Shown in pieces: positions 1 through 6,875 of a stretch of 9,052 nucleotides of DNA; the stretch's first letter is position 1, and each line of letters opens with the position of its first letter. The notes under the pieces are model-generated. The model made no database searches and was not told the origin of the DNA. It was given only the letters and a program-made list of their open reading frames with translations. Origin of the DNA: Leptolyngbyaceae cyanobacterium CSSed165cm_216 (GTDB lineage: Bacteria > Cyanobacteriota > Cyanobacteriia > Phormidesmidales > Phormidesmidaceae); assembly GCA_007135385.1 (NCBI GenBank), contig SLIY01000305.1:1-9052 (forward strand). The letters are read 5' to 3'. The translations under genes were made by a program, and so were the position numbers.

Positions 1-1232
1 GGGGCAAAGTGGGTTACCCCTTGGGGAATTCGCACCACACTGTGGTCGATAATTTTGGCCTCACCAAAGGCGGGGATGCACCCGGCGAGATCTTGCTGTA
101 CCTGCGCTAGCACCTGGTCATCATCGAGGGCCAAGAACTGGTTGGCGTGGTAGTAGTCGGTCTCCACCACGGTGCCCGGCTCGTCGCGGTACTCATCGTG
201 CAGGGCATTCAGGTCAAAGAAGGTCCAGCCGGTGGTGGGGTGGAAGCCAAAGCAAGCATTCGAGGGGCGGGGAATCGAAATGTTGTGATCGAGCCAGAGA
301 CGGGTGGCCAGCACATCGATCGCCCCCAGGTTGCGGATGTCTCGGAACTCCTGACGGTCTTTTAAGGCGCGGGATTGTTCCACAATCTTCTTGAGACCGC
401 TGATGCCCACGGCAAACACCACGGCATCGGCCTCAAATACCTGGTCGCCACAGACCACCGCCGTCACTCGATTGTGTTCCACCTGGACATCACTCACTCG
501 GTGATTGGCCAGAATTTTGCCCCCCGCCTGCTCGATCGCCTGGGTCCAGGGTCGAAAGATCTGCGCCCCCACAGTGCCCCGACACCAGCGCACGTCAAAA
601 TCGGGCTGGTGGGCCAGGATGAAGTAGTAGAGCATGCCCAGGGCCGCTGCCGCCGAGCACTGCTCACCGGGGGCAAATAGCCCCACCAGCAACATCGGCT
701 CAAAGGATTCGTGGTAGAGCCGGGCTGAGACCCCATACTGGCGAAACAGTTCGCGGGCGGTGATGCGATCGTACTTTTGCCAGGCCTCGTCAGAGTTATC
801 AAAATCAATCAGGGCTTGCAGCAGGGGTAGGGCTGAGAGGCGATCGCTCAGGGGCAGCCGTTTGAAATCGGTATAGAGAAACGTGCCCAGGGGAGTAGGC
901 AAGTAGGGCTGGGCCTGGAACAGGGGAGACTCTACCTCTAGCCCCTGGGGAGAATACTGGGCCGATCGCGTCCACTCGGTAAAGGGCTGAATGCCGAGAT
1001 GGTCCGTCAGGGCAAAGATATTGCGGTAGGGGTACCAAAAGCCGTGAATTCCCGCTTCCACGGCTCGCCCCTGGGGGGTCTGCCACCCTGCCACCAGACC
1101 ACCGGGGTAGGGGCCAGCCTCTAACAGGGTGACAGCATAGCCCTGGCGCGCCAAGTGGTAGGCCGAGCCTAAACCGGCCCAACCAGCGCCCACAACCACA
1201 ACCTGTTTTTGTTTGGTCTCTTCAATTGTCAT
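1..1232 (-). CDS. FAD-dependent oxidoreductase, phytoene/zeta-carotene desaturase-like (3' end outside window)
   Basis: The first 410 codons of a flavoprotein are visible; the frame stays open to the window edge, so the C-terminus is missing. The N-terminus carries a dinucleotide-binding Rossmann motif: G15-A-G17-W-A-G20, then AYHLARQGY and an acidic residue at E38 (LLEAG). GPYPGGLVAGW (40-50) and GIHGFWYPYRN (61-71) follow, as in the amine oxidase/phytoene desaturase superfamily. Such enzymes use FAD to desaturate or oxidise hydrophobic substrates, often carotenoids, at membranes. The exact substrate cannot be read from this part. The start is ATG at 1232: the nearby ATG at 1237 is followed at once by a stop, and a GGAG stands 10 bases upstream of the chosen start. 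The gene is preceded by a repeat-rich gap and is probably transcribed separately from the fructokinase gene. The family is secure; a carotenoid role is inference. Confidence 0.88.
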   Translation of the reverse strand, partial: MTIEETKQKQVVVVGAGWAGLGSAYHLARQGYAVTLLEAGPYPGGLVAGWQTPQGRAVEAGIHGFWYPYRNIFALTDHLGIQPFTEWTRSAQYSPQGLEVESPLFQAQPYLPTPLGTFLYTDFKRLPLSDRLSALPLLQALIDFDNSDEAWQKYDRITARELFRQYGVSARLYHESFEPMLLVGLFAPGEQCSAAAALGMLYYFILAHQPDFDVRWCRGTVGAQIFRPWTQAIEQAGGKILANHRVSDVQVEHNRVTAVVCGDQVFEADAVVFAVGISGLKKIVEQSRALKDRQEFRDIRNLGAIDVLATRLWLDHNISIPRPSNACFGFHPTTGWTFFDLNALHDEYRDEPGTVVETDYYHANQFLALDDDQVLAQVQQDLAGCIPAFGEAKIIDHSVVRIPQGVTHFA

Positions 1233-1294
1233 GGCATGGGGTCTCCGTAACTTTTATTAATGTTATCGTCCTACGCCATCCCATCACCCCCCTT

Positions 1295-1319
1295 CGACTC
1301 CGTTACTCCTACGGAGTCG
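1295..1319. repeat. Perfect 9-bp inverted repeat (hairpin)
   Basis: CGACTCCGT at 1295-1303 pairs exactly with ACGGAGTCG at 1311-1319 around a 7-base loop. There is no T-tract on the minus strand side that would make it an obvious terminator. It lies about 63 bases upstream of the oxidoreductase start, so it could instead sit in that gene's leader. It is probably a dispersed repeat. Confidence 0.6.
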
Positions 1320-1454
1320 CTTTTCCTCGGAACGCTTCGCGAACGCGAACAGGGCAAGCATCCACCCTACCCTGCGGGAAGCCGCTCCGCGTCTACCCCC
1401 CATCCCCCTGTTGCCCATTCCCCACTAGGGCGCACACACAGCGTCTACGTCCCC

Positions 1455-1528
1455 CAGCCGTGGGTTACGGCGGTATTTTAAGTGGCCTGGCCGCCCTATC
1501 CCCGACCGCCTAACCCACGCTACGGCTG
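1455..1528. repeat. Long nested inverted repeat of the GTGGGTTA...TAACCCAC type
   Basis: GTGGGTTACGGCGGT (1460-1474) is nearly the exact reverse complement of ACCGCCTAACCCAC (1505-1518), with one extra base in the left arm. CAGCCG (1455-1460) and CGGCTG (1523-1528) form an outer pair. The 30-base centre contains its own small GGC/GCC palindrome. The GTGGGTTA/CGCCTAACCCAC motif resembles a palindromic repeat found in many bacterial genomes; this identification is from memory, while the pairing is seen directly. Confidence 0.65.
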
Positions 1529-1575
1529 CAATATCCTTCGGGAAGGGCAAAGCCCTACAAAACTCAAAACTCCCT

Positions 1576-1607
1576 ATCCCCCCATCACTCCATCCCCCCA
1601 TCACTCC
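1576..1607. repeat. Tandem repeat, two perfect 16-base copies
   Basis: The 16-base unit ATCCCCCCATCACTCC occurs at 1576-1591 and again at 1592-1607 with no mismatch, ending one base before the fructokinase stop codon (1609-1611). A related C-rich stretch occurs around 1276-1292. Such pyrimidine-rich repeats can expand or contract by slippage. Confidence 0.85.
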
Positions 1608-1608
1608 T

Positions 1609-2568
1609 TCACCCCACCCACCTATCCACCTCCCCCGCCGTCGGCTGGGCCGCGATCGCCCCTGGCTTGAGCGTCGTTAGCGCCCCAACGGCACTGGCGT
1701 AGCTTAAAATCTCCGCCACGGTATCGGGCTGCTGTAGGCTGGGCCATCCCCGCTGGCCCAATTGGTGAATCACCCCAGCCAGAAAGGCATCCCCGGCACC
1801 GGTGGTATCGATGCTGTCCACCTGAAAGGCAGGGCAGGTGACGTTGTGGTGCTGGGTGGCACAGCTGCTGCCGTTGGCCCCATCGGTGAGCAGCACCGCC
1901 TCACAGTGGGGAAACCGCTGGGCAATGGCGGTGGCGTCGTCGGTGTGTAGGAGCCAGAGGGCTTCTTCTCGGGAGAGCTTAATCAGGTCGGCGGTGGCCA
2001 AAAAGTCACGGATTTTAGGCGCAGCTAGGGTCTGATCGGGCCAGAAGACCGGTCGCCAGTTCACATCAATCACCTGTTTAGTACCGGCCTGGTGGGCCAG
2101 TTTCTGGGCTCGGGCCAGGGCGCTGGCGGTGGGGCCGTAGGCCAGCCCCAGGGTGCCCATGACCAGATGGGGTACGCCGTTAAAGTCCACAGTATCGACC
2201 CACTCGGGGGTAAGGTGGGCATCGGCAAAGGCGGCGGGGTCGGGGGGGCTGAAGCCGATAAACTGGCGATCGCCGGTCTCATCCCGCTGTACCAACACCG
2301 TGCGGGTCGGGGTACCGGCTACTCGCTGAATCTGGCTCGCTACCCCCTGCTGCCCTAGAATTTGCATCAGCCAATCCCCCAGGGGATCTTGGCCCAGGGC
2401 ACTGACCAGGCGGCTTGGGGTGCCCAGTTTGGCCAAGGCTGTGGCCACGTTGGCGGGCGCTCCACCAGGGTAGTCGGTCCAGTTTTTACCCGATGCCTGG
2501 GGCGGTCCATCCCCCTCAAACAGGCGATCCACTAGATACTCTCCGAGGCAAATGACGGGTGCGGTCAT
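1609..2568 (-). CDS. PfkB-family carbohydrate kinase, probable fructokinase
   Basis: A 319-residue cytoplasmic sugar kinase, close to the usual length for bacterial fructokinases. It would phosphorylate fructose with ATP to fructose 6-phosphate, feeding sucrose or free hexose into central metabolism. Seen directly: the N-terminal ribokinase-fold start (VICLGEYLVD), the first PfkB signature with GGAPAN at 35-40 and NVATALAKLG after it, and the second signature DTTGAGDAF at 254-262 with the catalytic base D260 and anion-hole glycines. I chose ATG 2568 (MTAPVICLGEYL) over an in-frame ATG 84 bases upstream. The longer version would add 28 residues with no family similarity and overlap the channel gene; AAGG stands before 2568. 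The gene starts 16 bases after the channel gene stop and is probably cotranscribed with it. Fructose is the likely substrate, but other sugars are possible within PfkB. Confidence 0.9.
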   Translation of the reverse strand: MTAPVICLGEYLVDRLFEGDGPPQASGKNWTDYPGGAPANVATALAKLGTPSRLVSALGQDPLGDWLMQILGQQGVASQIQRVAGTPTRTVLVQRDETGDRQFIGFSPPDPAAFADAHLTPEWVDTVDFNGVPHLVMGTLGLAYGPTASALARAQKLAHQAGTKQVIDVNWRPVFWPDQTLAAPKIRDFLATADLIKLSREEALWLLHTDDATAIAQRFPHCEAVLLTDGANGSSCATQHHNVTCPAFQVDSIDTTGAGDAFLAGVIHQLGQRGWPSLQQPDTVAEILSYASAVGALTTLKPGAIAAQPTAGEVDRWVG

Positions 2569-2584
2569 AGTTTTTCTTACCTTG

Positions 2585-4036
2585 CTACAAGCTGGTGGGG
2601 CCGCCCTGGTCGGGGTGTCGTCGGTCGTTAACGTCTGTGGGGAGATGGTCAAAGCCCTGCCCTGGGAAATCGCGAAAGGTCAGCGTATAAATCTCGGTGG
2701 GCATATCGATCCCCGCTGCTTGTAGCCCTTCTTTGAAGGCTTGAGTCGCTGCCGAGGTCACCTGCAAAAACGATTGGCGGCGCGAGTTGACCCAAAACCG
2801 CACCTCCAGCTTCACGACACTGGCGGCTAGTTCTCGCACTAAAATCAGGGGTGGTGGTTCTAGCTCGACGCCCTCTACCCGGATGACGGCGTTGGTAATC
2901 ACCTGACGAGCAGTATTAATGTCAGCCTCGTAGCCGATACCCACGATGACATCGCTGCGGCGCACGGGGGAATCGGTATTGTTGACCACACTCTTTTGAA
3001 ACACCTGCTGATTAGGGATATACACCAGCCGTCCGTCGTAGGTGCGCATGGTGGTGGCCCGCAGCTGAATTTGCACAACGGTGCCTTCGTAGTTGCCAAT
3101 CACCACCTGGTCGCTAATCCGAAAGGGGCGGGCCGCCAGCAAAATCACCCCAGAAATGTAGTTGCTGAGCACATCTTTGAGGCTGAAGCCGATGGCGACG
3201 CTGGTCAGCCCCAGGGTGCCGAGCAGGGTGGCAAAGTCGAGACCCAAAACCCCCAGGGCCACAATGCTGCCTATAACCCAAACACCGCCGTAGCAAAGCC
3301 GCCCAATCAAGATTTCGGTACTGCGATCGCCCTCGGTCTGCTCAGCCCACAGCAGCCCCACCCGTCGCACCCCCTTGGCCACAATCCAGGTCAGACCCAC
3401 CAGCACGATCGCCCCCAGCAGCGACGGTAACAGCACAATCGTGTCGTTTACCAACTGACGCGCCGTGCCGTCTAGCCGTTGCAGTACGTCAATCACTAAG
3501 TTGGGCTGGGCCAGCACCTGGTTGAGTCGGTCAGCCCACTGTTGGGCCAGTTCTTCAACGGGCAGGCCAAAATCTGTTGCATCCTGCTGGGTGACGGTCA
3601 TCAGCACCCGGTTATTCACCGTTAGCAGGGCAATCTGGCGGTCTTCGTCTACCTGCACGGTGACGGCCTCAAGGTCTTGAGCCTGGCTCAGCAGCCCACC
3701 AATGCGGCGGTTGATGATTTGGGCGCGATCGCTGGCACTCAGCCCCGTCAAGCTGCCCACCTGCAATACCGGCTGGCCCCGTACCAACACATCGGCAAAG
3801 AATACCGTATCTTCGGTCGGCTCAGTCAGGGATGGGGCCGGGCCAGGTAACGCTGGTGCAGCCGGTGCTTCGGGACTAGCCTCCTCTTCCTGCGCCTGCA
3901 GCCCAGTCCCAGAAATCAGCAGGATGAGCACCAGGATTACTCCCCCTGCCCACGATCGCCAAATCTGCTGAAAAATGCTGACCTCCCGCTGGTTAAACCG
4001 TCTCACTAGTTTAGGATCAAGGTCAGACCAAGACAC
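2585..4036 (-). CDS. MscS-family mechanosensitive ion channel
   Basis: A 483-residue inner-membrane protein that would open under membrane tension to release solutes during hypo-osmotic shock. The order is: an N-terminal hydrophobic signal or anchor (about 31-48, ending GLQAQ); a periplasmic stretch rich in Ala/Pro/Glu (50-75) and a soluble region to about 195; membrane segments at about 199-220 and 247-266; then the pore helix and MscS core. The core reads VAIGFSLKDVLSNYISGVIL (280-299), ARPFRISDQVVIG, and TTMRTYDGRLVYIPNQ (328-343), a close match to MscS TM3 and the beta domain, followed by the C-terminal alpha/beta domain. The start is GTG 4036; an in-frame GTG at 4006 would still leave the signal segment intact, so the start is uncertain. 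Gating and conductance cannot be inferred. It is first in an apparent operon with the fructokinase and divergent from the TspO-like gene 46 bases away. Confidence 0.92.
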   Translation of the reverse strand: MSWSDLDPKLVRRFNQREVSIFQQIWRSWAGGVILVLILLISGTGLQAQEEEASPEAPAAPALPGPAPSLTEPTEDTVFFADVLVRGQPVLQVGSLTGLSASDRAQIINRRIGGLLSQAQDLEAVTVQVDEDRQIALLTVNNRVLMTVTQQDATDFGLPVEELAQQWADRLNQVLAQPNLVIDVLQRLDGTARQLVNDTIVLLPSLLGAIVLVGLTWIVAKGVRRVGLLWAEQTEGDRSTEILIGRLCYGGVWVIGSIVALGVLGLDFATLLGTLGLTSVAIGFSLKDVLSNYISGVILLAARPFRISDQVVIGNYEGTVVQIQLRATTMRTYDGRLVYIPNQQVFQKSVVNNTDSPVRRSDVIVGIGYEADINTARQVITNAVIRVEGVELEPPPLILVRELAASVVKLEVRFWVNSRRQSFLQVTSAATQAFKEGLQAAGIDMPTEIYTLTFRDFPGQGFDHLPTDVNDRRHPDQGGPTSL

Positions 4037-4082
4037 CTGCCCAACGGCCAGTCCATCGTTTTAAATCACTACTTGTAGCCCG
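4037..4082. promoter_or_regulatory. 46-base divergent intergenic region (shared promoter zone)
   Basis: The channel gene (minus) and the TspO-like gene (plus) start back to back across these 46 bases. The promoters of both must lie here or inside the opposite gene. An AT-rich patch around TTTTAAAT (about 4059-4066) is the only candidate core. No convincing -35/-10 pair or operator is visible. Confidence 0.4.
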
Positions 4083-4838
4083 ATGAACCGTAAAAAAATT
4101 GTGCAAAGCAGCGTCAATACAGTGATGGGGGTCAACGAAGCCACCCGCGACACCACCGTCCAGACCGATTTAGCCAATCCCCGCTGGGACCAGCCAGCCA
4201 CCCTCACCTACCTGGGAGCAACCCTGGCCCAGGTGGCTGCTATGACCGGGCTGCTATGGGCGATGGATTTTGCCCTGGGGCGCTTCGATACCGCTGCGCT
4301 ACCCCAGGGGGCCATGACGGCCATCGCCTGTGCGTTTTTTGCCGTTGTGACCCTGCGATCGCGCTTCTTTTCCCTGCTGGACAACACCCGCAATGGGGGG
4401 CGCTACCAGTCGCTGCAGCGGCCGGGCTGGGCACCGCCGCCGTTGGCCTTCCCCATTGTGTGGATGAGCATTGCTGTGCTGCGGGTGGTCTCGGCCTACC
4501 TGGTGTGGTCGGCCCTGGGGCAAACGTTTTTGAGCTGGCCCCTGGTTCTCTACGTGATTCACCTCAGCCTGGGCGACACCTGGAACACAATTTTCACCGT
4601 GGAAGGCCGCCTGGGGGCTGCCGTGCCGATGGTGATTGTGGGGCCACTGCTGTCGGTGGCGGTGGTGACGGTCGCCTATTTTCAGGTGGTGCCCCTGGCG
4701 GGGTGGGTGATTTTGCCGTCCCTGGTGTGGTTGGCGATCGCCACGGCCCTCTGCATCAGTCTCTGGCGCTTGAATGGCCAAGAGCCGCTATATCCAGTGG
4801 TATCCGCTGTAGAAGTGACGAATGATCACAGTTTGTGA
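4083..4838 (+). CDS. TspO/MBR (translocator protein) family membrane protein
   Basis: A 251-residue integral membrane protein. TspO proteins bind tetrapyrroles and influence porphyrin metabolism and stress responses; in cyanobacteria they have been linked to stress and light adaptation (family knowledge). Seen directly: the loop and helix start PGWAPPPLAFPIVW (114-127), matching the TspO W-x-PP-x-x-(F)P-x-VW motif, and LGDTWNTIFTVEGRLG (163-178), matching the conserved N-x-x-(W/F) helix region. Hydrophobic segments lie at about 41-63, 75-97, 122-143, 150-171, 179-202 and 205-227, six in all against the usual five. The protein is about 90 residues longer than a typical TspO, with a polar N-terminal extension (1-35) and an extra first helix. 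The start ATG 4083 has no clear Shine-Dalgarno sequence, and ATG 4125 is an alternative. Family call good; ligand and role unknown. Confidence 0.82.
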   Translation: MNRKKIVQSSVNTVMGVNEATRDTTVQTDLANPRWDQPATLTYLGATLAQVAAMTGLLWAMDFALGRFDTAALPQGAMTAIACAFFAVVTLRSRFFSLLDNTRNGGRYQSLQRPGWAPPPLAFPIVWMSIAVLRVVSAYLVWSALGQTFLSWPLVLYVIHLSLGDTWNTIFTVEGRLGAAVPMVIVGPLLSVAVVTVAYFQVVPLAGWVILPSLVWLAIATALCISLWRLNGQEPLYPVVSAVEVTNDHSL

Positions 4839-4956
4839 ATATCCCGACGGCATCTCAGCGCTTAGGCCGATCGGCAACTACCTGAAGCAATCAACCAGCT
4901 GATCAATCTTGCTAAACTAGTGGCATCTGGACAACAGCTCGGTACCTTGCTGACCG
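4839..4956. other. Short intergenic gap before the AraC-family gene
   Basis: 118 bases between the TspO-like stop and the AraC-type start. I see no gene, no convincing terminator after the TspO-like gene and no clear promoter. Confidence 0.4.
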
Positions 4957-5865
4957 ATGGTTGCACACAGAGAGCCAGTCCCTATAACGAGAGCCAGTCT
5001 ACCCACCTGGGAACACGCAGTAGGCAAACCGCCCCCTGCCTTGCAGGGCATCGTCGGTGATTACAGCGGCTACTACCAAAACCTAAAGCAGCCCATCTCT
5101 CGCCTGCATGTGCCGATGGCGCGGGTAGTGCTGATTTTGGCCTTGGGCGATGGCCTTAGCGCTCGCCCGGTCAGGCAGGGGGCGACCACTCAAACCTATC
5201 AATCCTTTGTCCTCGGTATAGACGCCCAGCCCTATGTCTCAGAACACTGCGGTGAGTGATACTGCATTGCGGTGCCGCTGGTGCCTTGGGCCGCCCAGCG
5301 ACTATTTATGGGGGCCGCGCCTACGTTTGCCCACACCACCGTTGCCCTAGAGGATCTGTGGGGTGAAGATGCCCGTCGACTGGAGTTGCAGTTGGGTGAG
5401 TTGTCTGGCTGGGCAGAACGGTTTGCCCTAGTGGATCGGCTGTTCACGGCAAAAATTGCCGTCTCCCAACCCACCCTGCGCCCAGAAATTTGCTGGGCCT
5501 GGCAACAGATAGAGGCCCACGGCGGCTGCATCTTGATGCGAGAACTGGCCCGACAGATTGGCTGGAGCGATCGCCACTTTATTCAGCAATTTCGCCAGCA
5601 CATTGGCACTACCCCCAAAGCGGCGGCTCGGCAGATTCGCTTTGCCCATGCCTACCAGCTCCTTCGCACGGCCCAAGACCAAGCCCTCAGCGACATTGCC
5701 TTGGCCTGCGGCTACAGCGACCAGAGCCACTTTACCCGCGAGTTTCACGCGTTCTCCGGTTGTTCTCCCGACACCTATCAAAACGCTAAAGCCAAGGGCT
5801 TTCCAGGTATTCCGGCAGAAATTGTTGAGGGTAACACCTTGAGGCGGAAAGATTTGTGCCTATAA
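4957..5865 (+). pseudogene. AraC-family regulator interrupted by an in-frame TGA
   Basis: Both halves lie in the same reading frame and together form one regulator of about 302 residues, a normal size. The 5' part (4957-5256) encodes an N-terminal sensing domain of the type joined to AraC helix-turn-helix domains: GDYSGYYQNLKQPISRLHVP, then VLILALGDG and FVLGIDAQPYVSEHCGE. TGA at 5257-5259 stops it. The next codons continue the same domain without a gap (YCIAVPLVPWAAQRLFMG), then WAERFALVDRLF and two helix-turn-helix units: LMRELARQIGWSDRHFIQQF and IALACGYSDQSHFTREF, the AraC signature. A GTG at 5272 could start a shorter 197-residue product containing the DNA-binding part. The start ATG 4957 has no visible Shine-Dalgarno sequence. 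Either this is a recent nonsense mutation (one base from TGG, CGA or GGA), a sequencing error, or the downstream part is expressed alone. Target genes are unknown. Confidence 0.8.
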
Positions 5866-6150
5866 CGTTCCTGTCCTGTTCTCGTTCCCATGCTCTGCGT
5901 GGGAACGCTTGCCGGAGACTCTGCCTCCTTTATCGCCGACTCCGAACAGCTCTTAGTGTTTCGGCTTAAGTTGATAGCCGCTTATGAACGCAAAGCGCCA
6001 TGAGCGGAGCATTCACGGACAGCAGTACTAGGCTAGGCAAACGGCAACAGATGTCTTCATTGAAAAAGTGCTTGGGTTTATCCTGGCTAGGTAGGGTAGG
6101 TTAGCCTTAGTAGAGGCTAGCGATGCCAAGCATCTTATTCTTCTCGACTG
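5866..6150. other. Intergenic region with REP-like hairpin, no gene
   Basis: 285 bases between the AraC-type gene and the Uma2 gene. The left third holds a hairpin repeat (5883-5907) followed by a weaker one. The right part has short GGCTA/TAGCC segments (6085-6119) that can pair in two exclusive ways, TAGCCT/AGGCTA at 6102-6107 and 6114-6119 being the better. No convincing open frame or promoter is visible. Confidence 0.5.
5883..5907. repeat. REP-like hairpin CGTTCCCA...TGGGAACG
   Basis: CGTTCCCA (5883-5890) pairs with TGGGAACG (5900-5907). Including one T-G wobble and two more inner pairs, the stem is 11 positions long around a TCT loop. GGAGACTCTGCCTCC just downstream forms a second, imperfect hairpin. 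The GTTCCCA...CTCTGCG...TGGGAAC core resembles a short dispersed palindrome found in many bacterial genomes (family memory, not searched). It lies 17 bases after the regulator's stop and might also act as a transcript end, but it lacks a T-tract. Confidence 0.65.
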
Positions 6151-6810
6151 GTGAATGCACCCATGGTCACCCTTGAGCTACGCCAAATTGAGGTACCCCT
6201 GGGCAAAAGCCTGGTGCTGCGCGACGTGAGTTGGGCCGAGTTCGAAGCCATTTTGGCCGAGTTGGGGAACCACCGCAGCACCCTCATCGCCTACGACGAT
6301 GGGTTCTTAGAAATTATGGCCCCCCTGCCGGAGCATGAGTATTTTAAGCAGACGATTAGCACCGTCATTGAGGATATGGCCGAGGTGTTAGAGGAAGATT
6401 ACGAGTGCTATGGCTCCACCACCTGGCGGCGCCAGGCCAAGCAGGCCGGTATAGAAGCCGACACCTGCTTTTACTTTCAAAACGAGGCGCTGGTGCGGGG
6501 CAAGCTGGAGTTTGACCTAGACCGCGACCTGCCCCCCGATCTGGCTCTCGAAGTCGATCTCACCAGCAAATCCCTCGATCGCTTTTCGATCTATGCCCGC
6601 CTGGGCGTACCCGAAATCTGGTGCTACGACAGCGGTGTGCTGACGATTTACCTGCTGGAGGGCGATCGCTACGGGGTGTCAGACCAAAGCCGAGTGTTTC
6701 CCACGCTGGATATTCGCGCTCTACCTCAGCTGATTGAATCGCAGCGATCGGCGGGCAGGCTGGCCCTGCGGCGATCGATCAGAGAGTGGGTGAAAGGGCA
6801 GAAAACGTAG
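6151..6810 (+). CDS. Uma2-family (DUF820) restriction-endonuclease-fold protein
   Basis: A 219-residue protein of the Uma2/DUF820 family, which is strongly expanded in cyanobacteria and has a PD-(D/E)XK nuclease fold. Its biological role is not established. Family features in order: the N-terminal LVLRDVSWAEFEAILAELG; YDDGFLEIMAPLPEHE (48-63), the usual G-x-L-E-I-M-x-P-L-P-x-H-E block; EADTCFYFQN (102-111) with the presumed metal-binding D104; PPDLALEVDLTSKSLDR (128-144) with E134; and YARLGVPEIWCYD (148-160). All expected acidic positions are present, so the protein looks intact. The start is GTG 6151; ATG 6163 (MVTLELRQIEVP) fits the usual family N-terminus equally well and has a weak GGTGA ahead. 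It marks the left border of the TA-rich region. Confidence 0.88.
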   Translation: MNAPMVTLELRQIEVPLGKSLVLRDVSWAEFEAILAELGNHRSTLIAYDDGFLEIMAPLPEHEYFKQTISTVIEDMAEVLEEDYECYGSTTWRRQAKQAGIEADTCFYFQNEALVRGKLEFDLDRDLPPDLALEVDLTSKSLDRFSIYARLGVPEIWCYDSGVLTIYLLEGDRYGVSDQSRVFPTLDIRALPQLIESQRSAGRLALRRSIREWVKGQKT

Positions 6811-6860
6811 GCTTTGCCGATAGACTAAGATCACACACTAGATAGCTGCCCGTCCCAGTT

Positions 6861-6866
6861 GAAGGA
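6861..6866 (+). promoter_or_regulatory. Shine-Dalgarno site of the HicB-type gene
   Basis: GAAGGA lies 9 bases before ATG 6876 and only 2 bases before ATG 6869. The second ATG opens a frame that stops after nine codons. The spacing therefore decides for 6876 as the original HicB start and shows that the broken gene still has its translation signal. Confidence 0.6.
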
Positions 6867-6875
6867 CTATGGCTA

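Larger units (their letters stand above)
1233..1608. repeat. Repeat-rich intergenic region, no gene
   Basis: This 376-base gap between two minus-strand genes shows no convincing coding frame; the open frames in it are made of repeat sequence and proline-rich translations. It contains a perfect 9-bp hairpin (1295-1319), TTCGCGAA-centred and GCGG/CCGC palindromic segments (1331-1396), a long nested inverted repeat (1455-1528), two short hairpins (about 1534-1560) and a tandem 16-mer (1576-1607). Segments of this type recur as dispersed repeats in cyanobacterial genomes. The gap must also hold the end of the fructokinase transcript and the promoter of the oxidoreductase gene, but I see no clear -35/-10 pair. 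Confidence 0.7.

Noticed and set aside
494..1182. Two minus-strand open frames (494-808 and 805-1182) inside the oxidoreductase region
   Set aside because: They lie in other frames of the oxidoreductase gene, whose own frame is open from 1232 to the edge with clear FAD-binding motifs; their translations have no family likeness.
1361..1450. Possible CRISPR-like spacing of short repeats in the gap after the fructokinase gene
   Set aside because: The repeated pieces differ in sequence and spacing; there is no regular repeat-spacer pattern.
1226..1670. Plus-strand open frames in the repeat-rich gap
   Set aside because: The translations are proline-rich products of C-rich repeats and palindromes, overlap one another, and have no ribosome site or domain likeness.
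2569..2652. Longer fructokinase start with 28 extra residues
   Set aside because: The added part overlaps the end of the channel gene and has no kinase likeness; ATG 2568 begins at the normal ribokinase strand and has an AAGG ahead.
4256..4825. A 189-codon plus frame and minus frames inside the TspO-like gene
   Set aside because: They are shadow frames of a GC-rich gene; the TspO frame alone shows hydrophobic helices and family motifs.
5257..5259. Selenocysteine reading of the TGA in the regulator
   Set aside because: AraC-type regulators are not known selenoproteins, no SECIS-like hairpin is evident after the TGA, and cyanobacteria generally lack the selenocysteine machinery.
6085..6119. 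Two mutually exclusive hairpins (GGCTA/TAGCC/GGCTA) upstream of the Uma2 gene as a riboswitch or attenuator
   Set aside because: The stems are only 5-6 bp, no known aptamer core is recognised and there is no terminator T-tract; chance is more likely.
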